A DNA stretch of 64,000 bases from Methylobacterium sp. Leaf125 (GCF_001423085.1 NZ_LMNU01000023.1:124100-188099), one strand, 5' to 3'. Numbered from the stretch's first letter, positions 26,567 through 38,370 are shown. Numbers and translations: made by a program. The notes: generated from the sequence alone by a model not told the origin.

Positions 26567-27775
26567 ATGCCCGAGGCCTTCATCTACGACCATGTCCGCA
26601 CCCCGCGGGGCCGCGGCAAGCCCGATGGCTCGCTGCACGAGGTGACCGCCCTGCGCCTCGCCGAGGTGGCCCTCCGCGCCCTCAAGGAGCGCAACGACCT
26701 CGACACGCGCCGCGTCGACGACGTGGTGCTCGGCTGCGTCGATCCGGTGGGCGAGGCCGGCGGCGACATCGCCCGTGCCGCGGCCCTGGTGGCCGATTAC
26801 GGCACGCACGTGCCGGGCGTCCAGATCAACCGCTTCTGCGCCTCGGGCCTCGACGCGGTGAACTTCGCCGCCGCGCAGGTGATGGCCGGACAGCACGACC
26901 TGACGGTGGGCGGCGGCGTCGAGTCCATGAGCCGCGTCGGCCTCGGTGCCTCGGGCGGCGCCTGGCCGGTGGATCCCGCCATCGCGATCAAGTCGTACTT
27001 CATGCCCCAGGGCGTCTCGGCCGACCTCATCGCCTCGAAATACGGCTTCAGCCGCGACGATTGCGACGCCTACGCGGTCGAGTCGCAGAAGCGCTCGGCC
27101 GCCTCCTGGGCCGAGGGCCGCTTCGCCAACGCGGTCGTGCCGGTGCGCGACATCAACGGCATCACGCTCCTGGCCAGCGACGAGCACATGCGGCCATCCA
27201 CGGACATGCAGTCCCTCGGCCAGCTCAAGGCCTCCTTCGTCCAGATGGGCCAGATGGGCGGCTTCGACGCCGTGGCGATCGACGCCCACCCGGACGTCGA
27301 GACCGTCAACCACGTCCACCACGCGGGCAACTCGTCGGGCATCGTCGACGGCGCCGCCGCGGTGCTGATCGGCTCGGCCGAGGCCGGCAACGCCGCGGGC
27401 CTCAAGCCCCGCGCCCGCATCCGCGCCTTCGCCAATATCGGCTCGGACCCGGCCCTCATGCTCACCGGCCCGGTGGACGTGACGAAGAAGGTCCTGGCGC
27501 GGGCCGGCATGAGCCTGTCGGACATCGACCTGTTCGAGGTCAACGAAGCCTTCGCCGCGGTGGTGCTGCGCTTCCAGCAGGCCTTCGACGTGGACCCGGC
27601 CAAGATCAACGTCTGCGGCGGCGCCATCGCCATGGGCCATCCCCTCGGCGCGACGGGCGCGATGATCCTCGGCACGGTGCTCGACGAGTTGGAGCGCACC
27701 GGCAAGGAGCGCGCCCTGGTGACCCTGTGCATCGGCGCCGGCATGGGCACCGCCACCATCATCGAGCGGGTGTGA
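26567..27775 (+). CDS. fadA: Acetyl-CoA C-acyltransferase (thiolase)
   Basis: 402 residues from the ATG at 26567. The active-site Cys is in INRFCASGLDAVNFA. The C-terminal motifs FEVNEAFAAVVL, CGGAIAMGHPLGATGA and LCIGAGMGTA hold the catalytic His and Cys. It cleaves 3-ketoacyl-CoA to acetyl-CoA and a shortened acyl-CoA. It is 80 bp downstream of the acyl-CoA dehydrogenase. Confidence 0.94.
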   Translation: MPEAFIYDHVRTPRGRGKPDGSLHEVTALRLAEVALRALKERNDLDTRRVDDVVLGCVDPVGEAGGDIARAAALVADYGTHVPGVQINRFCASGLDAVNFAAAQVMAGQHDLTVGGGVESMSRVGLGASGGAWPVDPAIAIKSYFMPQGVSADLIASKYGFSRDDCDAYAVESQKRSAASWAEGRFANAVVPVRDINGITLLASDEHMRPSTDMQSLGQLKASFVQMGQMGGFDAVAIDAHPDVETVNHVHHAGNSSGIVDGAAAVLIGSAEAGNAAGLKPRARIRAFANIGSDPALMLTGPVDVTKKVLARAGMSLSDIDLFEVNEAFAAVVLRFQQAFDVDPAKINVCGGAIAMGHPLGATGAMILGTVLDELERTGKERALVTLCIGAGMGTATIIERV

Positions 27776-27830
27776 GCCTGCGCCGCCTCCCAAACCCCGC
27801 GCAAGTGGGGTAGAGGGCGGCGCCCGCCGC

Positions 27831-27846
27831 CGCCCGGCGCCGGGCG
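27831..27846. terminator. 16-bp perfect GC palindrome after the thiolase gene
   Basis: CGCCCGGCGCCGGGCG is fully self-complementary and lies between the thiolase and DUF2059 genes. It may act as an attenuator or terminator; this is inferred from position only. Confidence 0.35.
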
Positions 27847-27876
27847 CACAACAAGAACCTCTGAGGACACGCCACG

Positions 27877-28377
27877 ATGACGCGCCTGCTCGCCACCCTC
27901 TGCCTGACCACGGCCCTCTGCCTGCCGATGGCCGCCCGCGCCGACGATGCCGCCGAGCGCATCGCCGTCGCCAAGGACCTGGTGCAGAAGACCACGATCA
28001 AGAACCTGGAGGTCGGCTTCACGGGTGCCCTCGAGAAGACCGTGGCGCCGATGAAGGAAGACAAGGCCGAGGCCGTGCGCAAGGAAATCCGCGCCGAGTT
28101 CGACAAGCAGCGCGAGACGATGCTCGACGGCCTGTCGAAGGCCTATGCCGAGAAGTTCAGCCTCGACGAGCTGAAGCACCTCAGCGAAATCTACGGCGAC
28201 AAGACGTACCAGAAGTTCCAGGCGGTCAATGCCGACCCGGCCTCGACCGTCTCCACGATCTCGCAAGCGTCGGTGACCAAGCTCCTGAACATGCTGGCGA
28301 TCGCCTCGGCCGGGGATTCCGTGGCCAACGGGGCGCCCGGGGCGCCCGGTGCGCCGATGCCGATGCCGGCACGCTGA
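27877..28377 (+). CDS. Secreted DUF2059 protein
   Basis: 166 residues with a Sec signal peptide (MTRLLATLCLTTALCLPMAARA). The mature part is helical; LDGLSKAYAEKFSLDELKHLSEIYGDKTYQKF is the DUF2059 core region. It ends in a Gly/Ala/Pro-rich tail with GAPGAPGAP. It is periplasmic with unknown function. Likely expressed with or after the thiolase gene. Confidence 0.82.
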   Translation: MTRLLATLCLTTALCLPMAARADDAAERIAVAKDLVQKTTIKNLEVGFTGALEKTVAPMKEDKAEAVRKEIRAEFDKQRETMLDGLSKAYAEKFSLDELKHLSEIYGDKTYQKFQAVNADPASTVSTISQASVTKLLNMLAIASAGDSVANGAPGAPGAPMPMPAR

Positions 28378-28407
28378 GGCGGACCGGCGGGGAACCCGAT
28401 GGCCGGC

Positions 28408-29208
28408 TCAAGCCACATGCGCGCGGGAGACCTCGCCCGCCGGAGAGCCGGCCACCGGGAAGCCGCGGACCGGAGGCAGCGCTTCCAGGTGGGGCTTGGC
28501 GAAGTGGTAGCCCTGGAACAGGCTCGCGCCCAGGCTGCGCAGGGTGTCGAGTTCGGACGCCGTCTCGACGCCCTCGGCGATCACCGCGATGTCCAGGGAG
28601 CGGGCGATGCCGATGATGCCCGCCACGATGATCTGACGGCGCTGGTCGGTGTCGATGCCGCGCAGCAGGTCCATGTCGATCTTGAGGAGGTCGGGCTGGA
28701 AATTCGCCAGCAGGCTCAGGCCGGCGAAGCCCGCGCCGAAATCGTCCAGGGCGGTCAGGAAGCCCTGGCGACGATACTCGCTGACGATGCGCGAGACGTG
28801 GGCGGTGTCGCGGAACTTCTCGTTCTCGGTGAACTCGAACATGATCCGGTCGTGGGCGAACCCCGCCTTGCGGGCCGCCTCCAGGGACGAGCGGATGCAG
28901 GCGGCCGGTTCATAGACGGCGTTCGGCATGAAGTTGATCGACAGACGGGTCGCGTCGTCGGTGGGAAACAGCTGGCCCGCGAGCTCGATCGCCTTGACCC
29001 GCGCCGCCTGGTCGAACCGGTAGACCGTCTCGGGCGTCACGCGGCCGAGAATCGAAGCCGCGGACTCGCCCGCCGGGCCGCGGACGAGCGCCTCGTAGCC
29101 CCAGACCCGGTTGGCCGGGAGGTCGAGGATCGGCTGGAACGCCATGGTAAAATTGAAGTCGAGCTCGGCTCCATCGCGGCAGCCCTGGCAGCCGGTCCGT
29201 GCGGTCAT
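28408..29208 (-). CDS. EAL-domain c-di-GMP phosphodiesterase
   Basis: 266 residues from the ATG at 29208. The whole protein is one EAL domain. Catalytic elements are all visible: GYEALVRG (E39), SINFMP, FEFTENE, TALDDFGAGFAG, DLLKIDMDL, IAEGVET and FQGYHF. A short N-terminal CQGC pair could bind metal or form a disulfide. Likely hydrolyses c-di-GMP in the cytosol. It is divergent from the FadJ-like gene and sits inside the beta-oxidation cluster. Confidence 0.92.
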   Translation of the reverse strand: MTARTGCQGCRDGAELDFNFTMAFQPILDLPANRVWGYEALVRGPAGESAASILGRVTPETVYRFDQAARVKAIELAGQLFPTDDATRLSINFMPNAVYEPAACIRSSLEAARKAGFAHDRIMFEFTENEKFRDTAHVSRIVSEYRRQGFLTALDDFGAGFAGLSLLANFQPDLLKIDMDLLRGIDTDQRRQIIVAGIIGIARSLDIAVIAEGVETASELDTLRSLGASLFQGYHFAKPHLEALPPVRGFPVAGSPAGEVSRAHVA

Positions 29209-29327
29209 GGTCGTGTCCTGTCGCGGAAAAGTGCCCCCCGGCCATTCGAGATGCCTACGCAAGTTTTGACATAGGCTTAAGCAGACCCGCCGAAGCCGCC
29301 CACCCGCCGCATATTCGAGGATCCGTC

Positions 29328-31532
29328 ATGAATCCTACAAACTTCCGATTTGAAACCGATGCCGACGGGATTGCATTGGCGACCTGGGACATGCCCGGCC
29401 GCTCCATGAACGTCTTCACCGACGCGGTGATGGACGAACTGAGCCAGGTGGTGGACGCCGTGGTCGCGGACCCCGCGATCAAGGGCTGCGTCATCGTCTC
29501 GGGCAAGGACAACTTCTCGGGCGGCGCCGACCTGACGATGCTCCAGGGCCTCGGTCGCGCCTTCGAGACCCTGAAGGCCGAGCGCGGCGAGGAGGAGGCG
29601 ATGCGCCACTTCTTCGAGGAATCGCGCAAGCTCAGCCTCGTCTTCCGCAAGCTCGAGACCTGCGGCAAGCCCTTCGCGGCGGCGGTGAACGGCATCTGCC
29701 TCGGCGGCGCCTTCGAACTCGCCCTGTCCTGCCACTACCGGGTGCTCTCGGACGATCCGAAGACCCGCGTCGGCCTGCCCGAGATCAAGGTCGGCCTGTT
29801 CCCCGGCGGCGGCGGCACCCAGCGCGTCGCGCGCCTGATGCAGACCGGCGACGCCCTGCAGATGCTGTTCAAGGGCGAGCAGATCCGGCCGCTGATGGCC
29901 CGGAACATGGGCCTCGCCCACGAGGTCGCGGCCAAGGACGAGATCGTGGCCAAGGCCAAGGCCTGGATCGCCGCCGGTGGATCGGCCGTCGCGCCCTGGG
30001 ACCAGCCGAAGTTCAAGGCACCCTCCGGCAAGGTCTACTCGCCTGCCGGAATGATGATCTGGCCGCCGGCCAACGCCATCTACCGGCGCGAGACGCATGA
30101 CAACTACCCGGCCGCCAAGGCGATCCTGGCCTCCGTCTACGAGGGCCTGCAGCTGCCGATGGATCAGGCCCTGCGCGTCGAGAGCCGGTACTTCGCCCAC
30201 ATCCTGCGCACCAAGGAGGCGGCGGCGATGATCCGGACGCTGTTCCTCTCCATGGGCGAGCTGAACAAGGGCGCGCGCCGCCCGAAGGACGTGCCGGCCA
30301 CCCGGGTCCAGCGGGTCGGTGTCGTCGGCGCCGGCTTCATGGGGGCGGGCGTCGCCTACGTCACCGCCAATGCCGGCATGGAGGTCGTCCTCGTCGACCA
30401 GTCGGTCGAGGCGGCCGAGAAGGGCAAGGCCTACGCCCACAAGCTCGTCACCGACCAGATCAACAAGGGCCGGGCGAAGACCGCCGATCGCGACGCCCTC
30501 CTGGCCCGCATCAGCGCGAGCGCCGACTACGCCGACCTCGCCACCTGCGACCTCGTCATCGAGGCGGTGTTCGAGGACCCGAAGGTCAAGGCCGAGGTCA
30601 TCGCCAAGGTCGAGGCCGTGATCCGGCCGGAGACGATCTTCGCCTCCAACACCTCCACCCTGCCGATCACCGGCCTCGCCAAGACCTCGGCCCGGCCGGA
30701 GCAGTTCGTCGGCATCCACTTCTTCTCGCCGGTGGAGAAGATGATGCTCGTCGAGATCATCAAGGGCGACCAGACCGGCGACGCCGCCCTCGCCACCGCC
30801 CTGGACTACGTCCGGGCGATCAAGAAGACCCCGATCGTCGTCAACGACGCGCGCGGGTTCTTCGCCAACCGCTGCGTCGGCGCCTACCTGCTCGAGGGCC
30901 ATAAGATGCTCAACGAGGGCATCCCCGCGGCGATGATCGAGAATGCCGGCCGCCAGGCGGGCATGCCGGTCGGCCCGCTCTCGCTGACCGACGAAGTGGC
31001 GGTCGACCTCGCCCTGAAGATCGTCAAGGCGACGGAGGCGCAGCTCGGGGCCGACAGCATCGATCCGGCCCAGAAGGCCCTGCTCAGCACCCTCGTGGAG
31101 GGCGAGGGCCGGCTCGGCCGCAAGAACAAGAAGGGCTTCTACGACTACCCCGAGGGTGCGCCCAAGCGCCTGTGGCCGGGCCTCTCCGGGCTTCAGGCGA
31201 CCAAGGTCGACCCCGACGCGGTGGACTTCACCGAGCTGAAGCAGCGCCTCCTCGTGGTGCAGGCCCTCGAAGCGGCCCGTACCGTCGGCGAGGGCGTCGT
31301 CACCGACCCGCGCGAGGCCGATGTCGGCTCGATCCTGGGCTTCGGTTTCGCCCCCTTCACCGGGGGCGCCCTGTCCTACATCGACTTCATGGGCGCCCAG
31401 GCGTTCGTGACGCTGGCGCAGGGCCTGGAAGCCAAGCACGGGCCGCGCTTCGCCGTGCCGCAGAACCTCCTGGACATGGCGGCCCGCGGCGGCACGTTCT
31501 ACGGCGACGCAGCGGTCAAGCAAGCGGCCTGA
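29328..31532 (+). CDS. fadJ: Enoyl-CoA hydratase/3-hydroxyacyl-CoA dehydrogenase (FadJ-like)
   Basis: 734 residues from the ATG at 29328, preceded by GAGGA. The N-terminal crotonase domain (1-~190) carries SGGADLTM and NGICLGGAFELALSCHYR. The NAD-binding HAD domain (from ~325; VGVVGAGFMGAGVAYVTA) and the C-terminal HAD domains follow (FVGIHFFSPVEKMMLVE, NDARGFFANRC). It performs hydration and oxidation steps of beta-oxidation and completes the set with the upstream dehydrogenase and thiolase. An upstream in-frame start at 29199 would overlap the EAL gene and lacks homology. Confidence 0.94.
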   Translation: MNPTNFRFETDADGIALATWDMPGRSMNVFTDAVMDELSQVVDAVVADPAIKGCVIVSGKDNFSGGADLTMLQGLGRAFETLKAERGEEEAMRHFFEESRKLSLVFRKLETCGKPFAAAVNGICLGGAFELALSCHYRVLSDDPKTRVGLPEIKVGLFPGGGGTQRVARLMQTGDALQMLFKGEQIRPLMARNMGLAHEVAAKDEIVAKAKAWIAAGGSAVAPWDQPKFKAPSGKVYSPAGMMIWPPANAIYRRETHDNYPAAKAILASVYEGLQLPMDQALRVESRYFAHILRTKEAAAMIRTLFLSMGELNKGARRPKDVPATRVQRVGVVGAGFMGAGVAYVTANAGMEVVLVDQSVEAAEKGKAYAHKLVTDQINKGRAKTADRDALLARISASADYADLATCDLVIEAVFEDPKVKAEVIAKVEAVIRPETIFASNTSTLPITGLAKTSARPEQFVGIHFFSPVEKMMLVEIIKGDQTGDAALATALDYVRAIKKTPIVVNDARGFFANRCVGAYLLEGHKMLNEGIPAAMIENAGRQAGMPVGPLSLTDEVAVDLALKIVKATEAQLGADSIDPAQKALLSTLVEGEGRLGRKNKKGFYDYPEGAPKRLWPGLSGLQATKVDPDAVDFTELKQRLLVVQALEAARTVGEGVVTDPREADVGSILGFGFAPFTGGALSYIDFMGAQAFVTLAQGLEAKHGPRFAVPQNLLDMAARGGTFYGDAAVKQAA

Positions 31533-31542
31533 GGCGACGGTC

Positions 31543-31565
31543 CCGCCCGGCGCGACGCCGGGCGG
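31543..31565. terminator. Hairpin terminator between convergent genes
   Basis: A 10-bp perfect stem (CCGCCCGGCG / CGCCGGGCGG) with a CGA loop lies just after the FadJ-like stop. A second stem (CCTCAC / GTGAGG) follows at 31567-31583. Together they probably end both the plus and minus transcripts. Confidence 0.7.
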
Positions 31566-31591
31566 ACCTCACGGCGGGTGAGGCGTCGGCC

Positions 31592-32467
31592 TCACCCCAC
31601 CGACGCGGCCGTCATCCGGATCCGCAGCGCCTCGACGTCGTCGTGGTTGCTCGACAGCAGGTCGGTGATGTCGCCGGCCAGCAGCGCCTTCACGTGGCGG
31701 CAGCGGGTGCCGTAGCGGCCGGCCATGCAGGTGCAGCGCAGGTGCGGCCCGCTGGTGCGATCCTCCAGGGTCACGGCGTAGCGGTTGCCGCTGCTGCCGC
31801 GCACCGCGAAGTGCAGGCCCGCTGCGGATGCCGGCCGTGCGCCCGCGGCGAGGCGGGCCCGCTCCGTGAGGGAGCCCGGACGGCTGCGCGGAGGCATCGC
31901 GAGATCGGGCCCCGCCGGGACCGTGGTGATCGGCAGGTGGAGGGCCCGCGACAGTGCGGGCACGTCCGGCGCACCGGTCTCCCGCACCGCCGCGAGGGCG
32001 ATCTCCGCGCAGGCATAGGCGTCCTCGCCCGCATCGTGGTGCTCGAAACGGATCCCGAGGCGCGCCGCCACCTTGCCGAGGCCGCAGCCCTCCTCCGCCG
32101 GAAACACCCGCCGGGCGATCTGCAGGGTGCAGAGGTACGAGAAGGCCGGAGGCCGGTGCCCGTGCGCGGCCAGGGACGCCCGCAGCACCCCGAGGTCGAA
32201 GCCGGCATTGTGCGCGAGGATCAGCCCGGAGGCGAGGTCGGGCAGAAACTCCGCCATCACGGTGGGGAAATCCGGCTCGCCGCGCACGTCCGCCGGGAGG
32301 ATGCCGTGGACCCGGATGTTGCCCGGCGAGAAGCGCAGCTCCGGCGGACGGATCAGCCGGGTTTCCCGCCGCACCACCCGGCCGCCGGCGATCCAGGCGA
32401 GGCCGACGGCACAGGCGCTGTCGCGCCGCTCGTTGGCGGTCTCGAAGTCGAGGGCGATGACGGTCAT
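31592..32467 (-). CDS. DEDDh 3'-5' exonuclease fused to a SWIM-type zinc motif
   Basis: 291 residues. The N-terminal ~165 residues are a DnaQ-like exonuclease: D7 and E9 in LDFET, D91 in HNAGFDLG, H144 and D149 in HHDAGEDAYA, so the active site is complete. After a ~60-residue linker, residues 218-262 form a SWIM-like finger with C245, C247, C256 and H258 (CxCx8CxH, in CTCMAGRYGTRCRHVKAL). SWIM motifs usually bind nucleic acid or protein. The exonuclease likely trims DNA or RNA ends; the substrate is unknown. It lies 88 bp downstream of ligA on the same strand. Confidence 0.85.
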   Translation of the reverse strand: MTVIALDFETANERRDSACAVGLAWIAGGRVVRRETRLIRPPELRFSPGNIRVHGILPADVRGEPDFPTVMAEFLPDLASGLILAHNAGFDLGVLRASLAAHGHRPPAFSYLCTLQIARRVFPAEEGCGLGKVAARLGIRFEHHDAGEDAYACAEIALAAVRETGAPDVPALSRALHLPITTVPAGPDLAMPPRSRPGSLTERARLAAGARPASAAGLHFAVRGSSGNRYAVTLEDRTSGPHLRCTCMAGRYGTRCRHVKALLAGDITDLLSSNHDDVEALRIRMTAASVG

Positions 32468-32555
32468 GCGAGAATGGCGGGGCCCTGTCCCGGCCGGACG
32501 CGGCCAAGCTCCTGCAGGTGCAGAAGGACGAGTTTAGGCCCCCGCGATTCCCGGC

Positions 32556-35207
<2,652 letters not shown>

Positions 35208-35266
35208 TCACGGATCCGCCCCGGCCCCTATCTTTCGACGCAACCGTCCAACGATCCCGGATCGCC

Positions 35267-36175
35267 ATGCCAGCCCTGCCCGCCTTCTCCGCGCCCTGGC
35301 GCGACCGCGCCGGACGCGTCTCCGGCCTGAAGCTCGCGACCTTCCTGCTCGCCCTGGCCCCCGGCCTGTGGCTCGCCGGGGCCTACGCGGCCGACGCCCT
35401 CGGGGCGAAGCCCATCACGGCGCTGCTGCACGGCACCGGCGAGTGGGCGGTGCGCTTCCTGATGCTGTCGCTGGCGGTGACGCCCCTGCGCCGCATCGCG
35501 CACGCGCCGAAGCTCATCCTGGTGCGGCGCATGCTCGGCCTGACGGTGCTCGCCTACGGGCTGATCCACCTGATGCTCTACGTCGTCGACCAGAACTTCG
35601 TGCTGACCAAGGTCGTCAGCGAGATCGTATCGCGGATCTACCTGACCATCGGCTTCGTGGCGCTGCTCGGCCTCGTGGTGCTCGGCGTCACCTCCACGGA
35701 CGGGATGATCCGCCGCCTGGGCAAGGCCTGGCCGCGCCTGCACAAGACCGTCTACATCATCGCGGTCCTGGGCCTGATCCACTACTACCTGCAGGCCAAG
35801 ATCGACGTGTCCGACCCGGTGTTCTGGACCGGGGCCTTCCTGCTCCTGATGGGTCACCGCGCCATGCAGCGCCTCGGCTGGCCGAGCAACCCGCTGACCC
35901 TGGTCGGCCTCGCGGTGGTGGCCACCCTGGTGACCGCACTGCTGGAAGCGGCCTGGTACGGCGTCGCGAGCGGCATTCCGGCGAGCCTCGTCCTGTCGGC
36001 CAATCTCGACGTCCCGGACACCATTCGCCCGGCCTGGTGGGTGCTGGCCCTCGGCCTCGCGGTGCCGATCCTCAATGCGGTTCGGGCGCGGATGGACAAG
36101 AGCGGGCGCGGCAAGCCGAAGCCTGCACCGGTGCCCCGCCCCGCGCCGGCGCGAGAGGCCGTGGCCGCCCGCTGA
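35267..36175 (+). CDS. msrQ: MsrQ/YedZ heme-binding membrane subunit
   Basis: 302 residues with six or seven hydrophobic segments. The ferric-reductase-like core is visible: VRRMLGLTVLAYGLIHLMLY and KAWPRLHKTVYIIAVLGLIH contain the conserved heme-ligand histidines. MsrQ passes quinol electrons to the periplasmic methionine sulfoxide reductase MsrP. No msrP (Tat-exported) lies next to it. The C-terminal tail is Pro/Arg/Lys-rich. It has a 250-bp region upstream, shared with divergent ligA. Confidence 0.9.
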   Translation: MPALPAFSAPWRDRAGRVSGLKLATFLLALAPGLWLAGAYAADALGAKPITALLHGTGEWAVRFLMLSLAVTPLRRIAHAPKLILVRRMLGLTVLAYGLIHLMLYVVDQNFVLTKVVSEIVSRIYLTIGFVALLGLVVLGVTSTDGMIRRLGKAWPRLHKTVYIIAVLGLIHYYLQAKIDVSDPVFWTGAFLLLMGHRAMQRLGWPSNPLTLVGLAVVATLVTALLEAAWYGVASGIPASLVLSANLDVPDTIRPAWWVLALGLAVPILNAVRARMDKSGRGKPKPAPVPRPAPAREAVAAR

Positions 36176-36271
36176 CTTCCGGCGCGCGGGCTTGCCCCGG
36201 ATCAGCGGTCTTGCTCCGGATCAACGGCACGCGCATGAAGCGGGTGTCGTCACGGAGGGGGGAAAGCCCGC

Positions 36272-36598
36272 ATGCGGATACGGATCTTGCGGGCTGCGGC
36301 CCTCGGCCTCGGCACCCTGCTGTCGGTGAACGGAGCGCGCGCCGCCTGCACCTTGCCTGAGCCGCCCCCGACGACGTCCCGTCCGGCCAAGCCCCCCGCC
36401 CCGGTGAAGCCCGCCTGCCTCGATGCCAAGGGCGGCTGTCCCGGCTGGGAAGCCTACAGCTACAACGACGCGATCAAGGCCTACAACGAGAAGGCCGCCG
36501 CGTTCCGCCCCCTGGCCGAGGCCTACGTCAAGGCGCTGAACGCCTACGTGAAGGCGAGCAGCGACTACGCGCAGTGCGAGGTGAAGACGCTGCAATAG
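36272..36598 (+). CDS. Small secreted four-cysteine protein
   Basis: 108 residues with a Sec signal peptide (MRIRILRAAALGLGTLLSVN, cleavage after GARA). The mature part has a Pro-rich start (PEPPPTTSRPAKPPAPVKP), four cysteines (positions ~26, 49, 56 and 103) that could form two disulfides, and a helical Tyr/Ala/Lys-rich half. A GGAGGGGGGA ribosome site precedes the ATG. No known family is recognised. Confidence 0.7.
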   Translation: MRIRILRAAALGLGTLLSVNGARAACTLPEPPPTTSRPAKPPAPVKPACLDAKGGCPGWEAYSYNDAIKAYNEKAAAFRPLAEAYVKALNAYVKASSDYAQCEVKTLQ

Positions 36599-36684
36599 GG
36601 ACGCGCGGCGCCTTCGGCGAATGCCAGACGCGTGTTACGCTCAGCGACGCGCTCAGCCATCGAGGTCGGGCCGGGTCCCCGTCG

Positions 36685-37239
36685 ATGAGCATTCAGCCCA
36701 AAGCCCGCATGAGCGTCGAGGAGTTCCTGGCCTGGGCCGAGCACCAGCCGGATCGGTTCGAGCTGTTCGACGGCGAGGTCTTCGCGATGGCGCCACAGCG
36801 CGTGCGTCACGCGGAGGCGAAATTCGCCGTGCAGCTGGCCTTGCGGGGCGGCATCCGGGAGGCCGGGCTGCCCTGCCACATGCTGCCGGACGGCGTGACG
36901 GTTCGGATCGACGACGCGACGAGCTTCGAGCCGGACGCCCTGGTCTACTGCGGTCCGCGCCTCGATGCCGATGCCATCGCGGCGCCTGCGCCCGTCATCG
37001 TGGTCGAGGTGCTGTCGCCGAGCACCGGGCGGATCGATACGGGCCAGAAGCTCGTCGGATATTTCCGCGTTTCGAGCCTGATGCACTACCTTATCGTCGA
37101 TCCGGTCAAGCGCATGATGATCCACCACAAGCGCGGGGCCGACGGACTGATCGAGACCCGCATCGCGGCAGGCGGAACCATCGACCTGACGCCTCCGGGC
37201 TTCAGGCTGGACGTCTCCGCCTGCCTGACAGAGCCCTGA
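36685..37239 (+). CDS. Uma2 family (DUF820) nuclease-fold protein
   Basis: 184 residues from the ATG at 36685. It has the Uma2 PD-(D/E)XK-like pattern: MSVEEFLAWAE, RFELFDGEVFAM, then SFEPDALVYCG (Asp), PVIVVEVLSPST (Glu-Val-x-Ser/Pro) and a Lys before VGYFR. Members are widespread with unclear substrates. It stands alone between unrelated genes. Nuclease activity is inferred from the fold. Confidence 0.85.
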   Translation: MSIQPKARMSVEEFLAWAEHQPDRFELFDGEVFAMAPQRVRHAEAKFAVQLALRGGIREAGLPCHMLPDGVTVRIDDATSFEPDALVYCGPRLDADAIAAPAPVIVVEVLSPSTGRIDTGQKLVGYFRVSSLMHYLIVDPVKRMMIHHKRGADGLIETRIAAGGTIDLTPPGFRLDVSACLTEP

Positions 37240-37323
37240 GGTCGGCGGCCGTCGCTTGACCCCTGCCAGGGGCGGTGCCACAGCCCGGCGCAGTTTCCGC
37301 TCACCGCCAGACTGGACGGCCCG

Positions 37324-38337
37324 ATGCCCGAATCCCTCGACCTCCTCGTTCTCGGCAATGCCATCGTCGACCTCATCGCCCGTACCGAAGAGGACTTCCT
37401 CGCGGCGCAGGGCGTGCCGAAGGGCGCGATGCAGCTGATCGACGAGGCGCGGGCCGAGTCACTCTTCGCCGCCATGGGTCCGGCCACCATCGTGTCGGGC
37501 GGCTCAGGCGCCAACACGGCGGTGGGTGCGGCGATGCTGGGCGCCAAGACCGGCTTCGTCGGCAAGGTCCGCGACGATGAGCTCGGCGGCCTCTTCGCCC
37601 ACGATCTCAAGGCCACCGGCGTCCGCTTCCCCGTCGCCGCCGCCACCGACGGACCGGCCACCGCCCGCTGCTTCATCCTGGTGACGCCGGATGGCGAGCG
37701 CACCATGAACACCTACCTGGGCGCCTGCCAGGGCCTGTCGCCGGCCGATGTCGACGAGGCCACCGTGGCCGCTGCGCGCGTGGTCTATCTCGAGGGCTAC
37801 CTCTGGGACCCGCCGGCCGCCAAGGACGCGTTCCGCAAGGCCGTGACCATCGCCCACAACGCCGGCAACGCCGCCGCCCTGACCCTATCGGACGCCTTCT
37901 GCGTCGGGCGCTACCGGGAGGAGTTCCTGGGCCTGATCCGCGACGGCAGCATCGACATCCTGTTCGCGAATATCGGCGAGTTGCAGAGCCTCTACCAGAC
38001 CGACGATCCCGAGGTCGCGGTCCGCGCCCTGCGCGCGGAGAGCGCGGCCCGCGGCCGGGATCTTCTCGGCCTCGTCACCCGCTCGGCGGACGGTGCCCTG
38101 GTGATCCAGGGGGACGCCGTGCAGTCGGTGCCCGCCTCGCCGGTCCATGAACTCGTCGACACCACGGGCGCGGGCGACCTGTTCGCGGCGGGCTTCCTCG
38201 CCGGCCATGCCCGCGGCCTGGACCACCGCGACAGCGCCCGCCTCGGAGCGCTCGCCGCCGCCGAGGTGATCCAGCACATCGGCGCCCGGCCCCAGCACGA
38301 CCTCGTCACCCTCGCCAAGGCGCAGGGCCTGCTCTGA
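37324..38337 (+). CDS. PfkB-family adenosine kinase-like sugar/nucleoside kinase
   Basis: 337 residues. The N-terminal substrate site (LDLLVLGNAIVDLIA, GGSGANTAVGAA) and the C-terminal anion-hole/catalytic motif VDTTGAGDLFAAGFLAGH are intact. RTMNTYLGACQGLSP is characteristic of the bacterial adenosine kinase group. It would phosphorylate adenosine or a related nucleoside; the exact substrate is inferred. Confidence 0.88.
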   Translation: MPESLDLLVLGNAIVDLIARTEEDFLAAQGVPKGAMQLIDEARAESLFAAMGPATIVSGGSGANTAVGAAMLGAKTGFVGKVRDDELGGLFAHDLKATGVRFPVAAATDGPATARCFILVTPDGERTMNTYLGACQGLSPADVDEATVAAARVVYLEGYLWDPPAAKDAFRKAVTIAHNAGNAAALTLSDAFCVGRYREEFLGLIRDGSIDILFANIGELQSLYQTDDPEVAVRALRAESAARGRDLLGLVTRSADGALVIQGDAVQSVPASPVHELVDTTGAGDLFAAGFLAGHARGLDHRDSARLGALAAAEVIQHIGARPQHDLVTLAKAQGLL

Positions 38338-38370
38338 GGCCGGCGACGCCGCGAAGACGGTGCAGAGCGC

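Noticed and set aside
29277..31523. 748-residue minus-strand frame opposite the FadJ-like gene
   Set aside because: High-GC shadow with Gly/Ala/Arg/His-rich sequence and no domain; the plus-strand gene is unmistakable.
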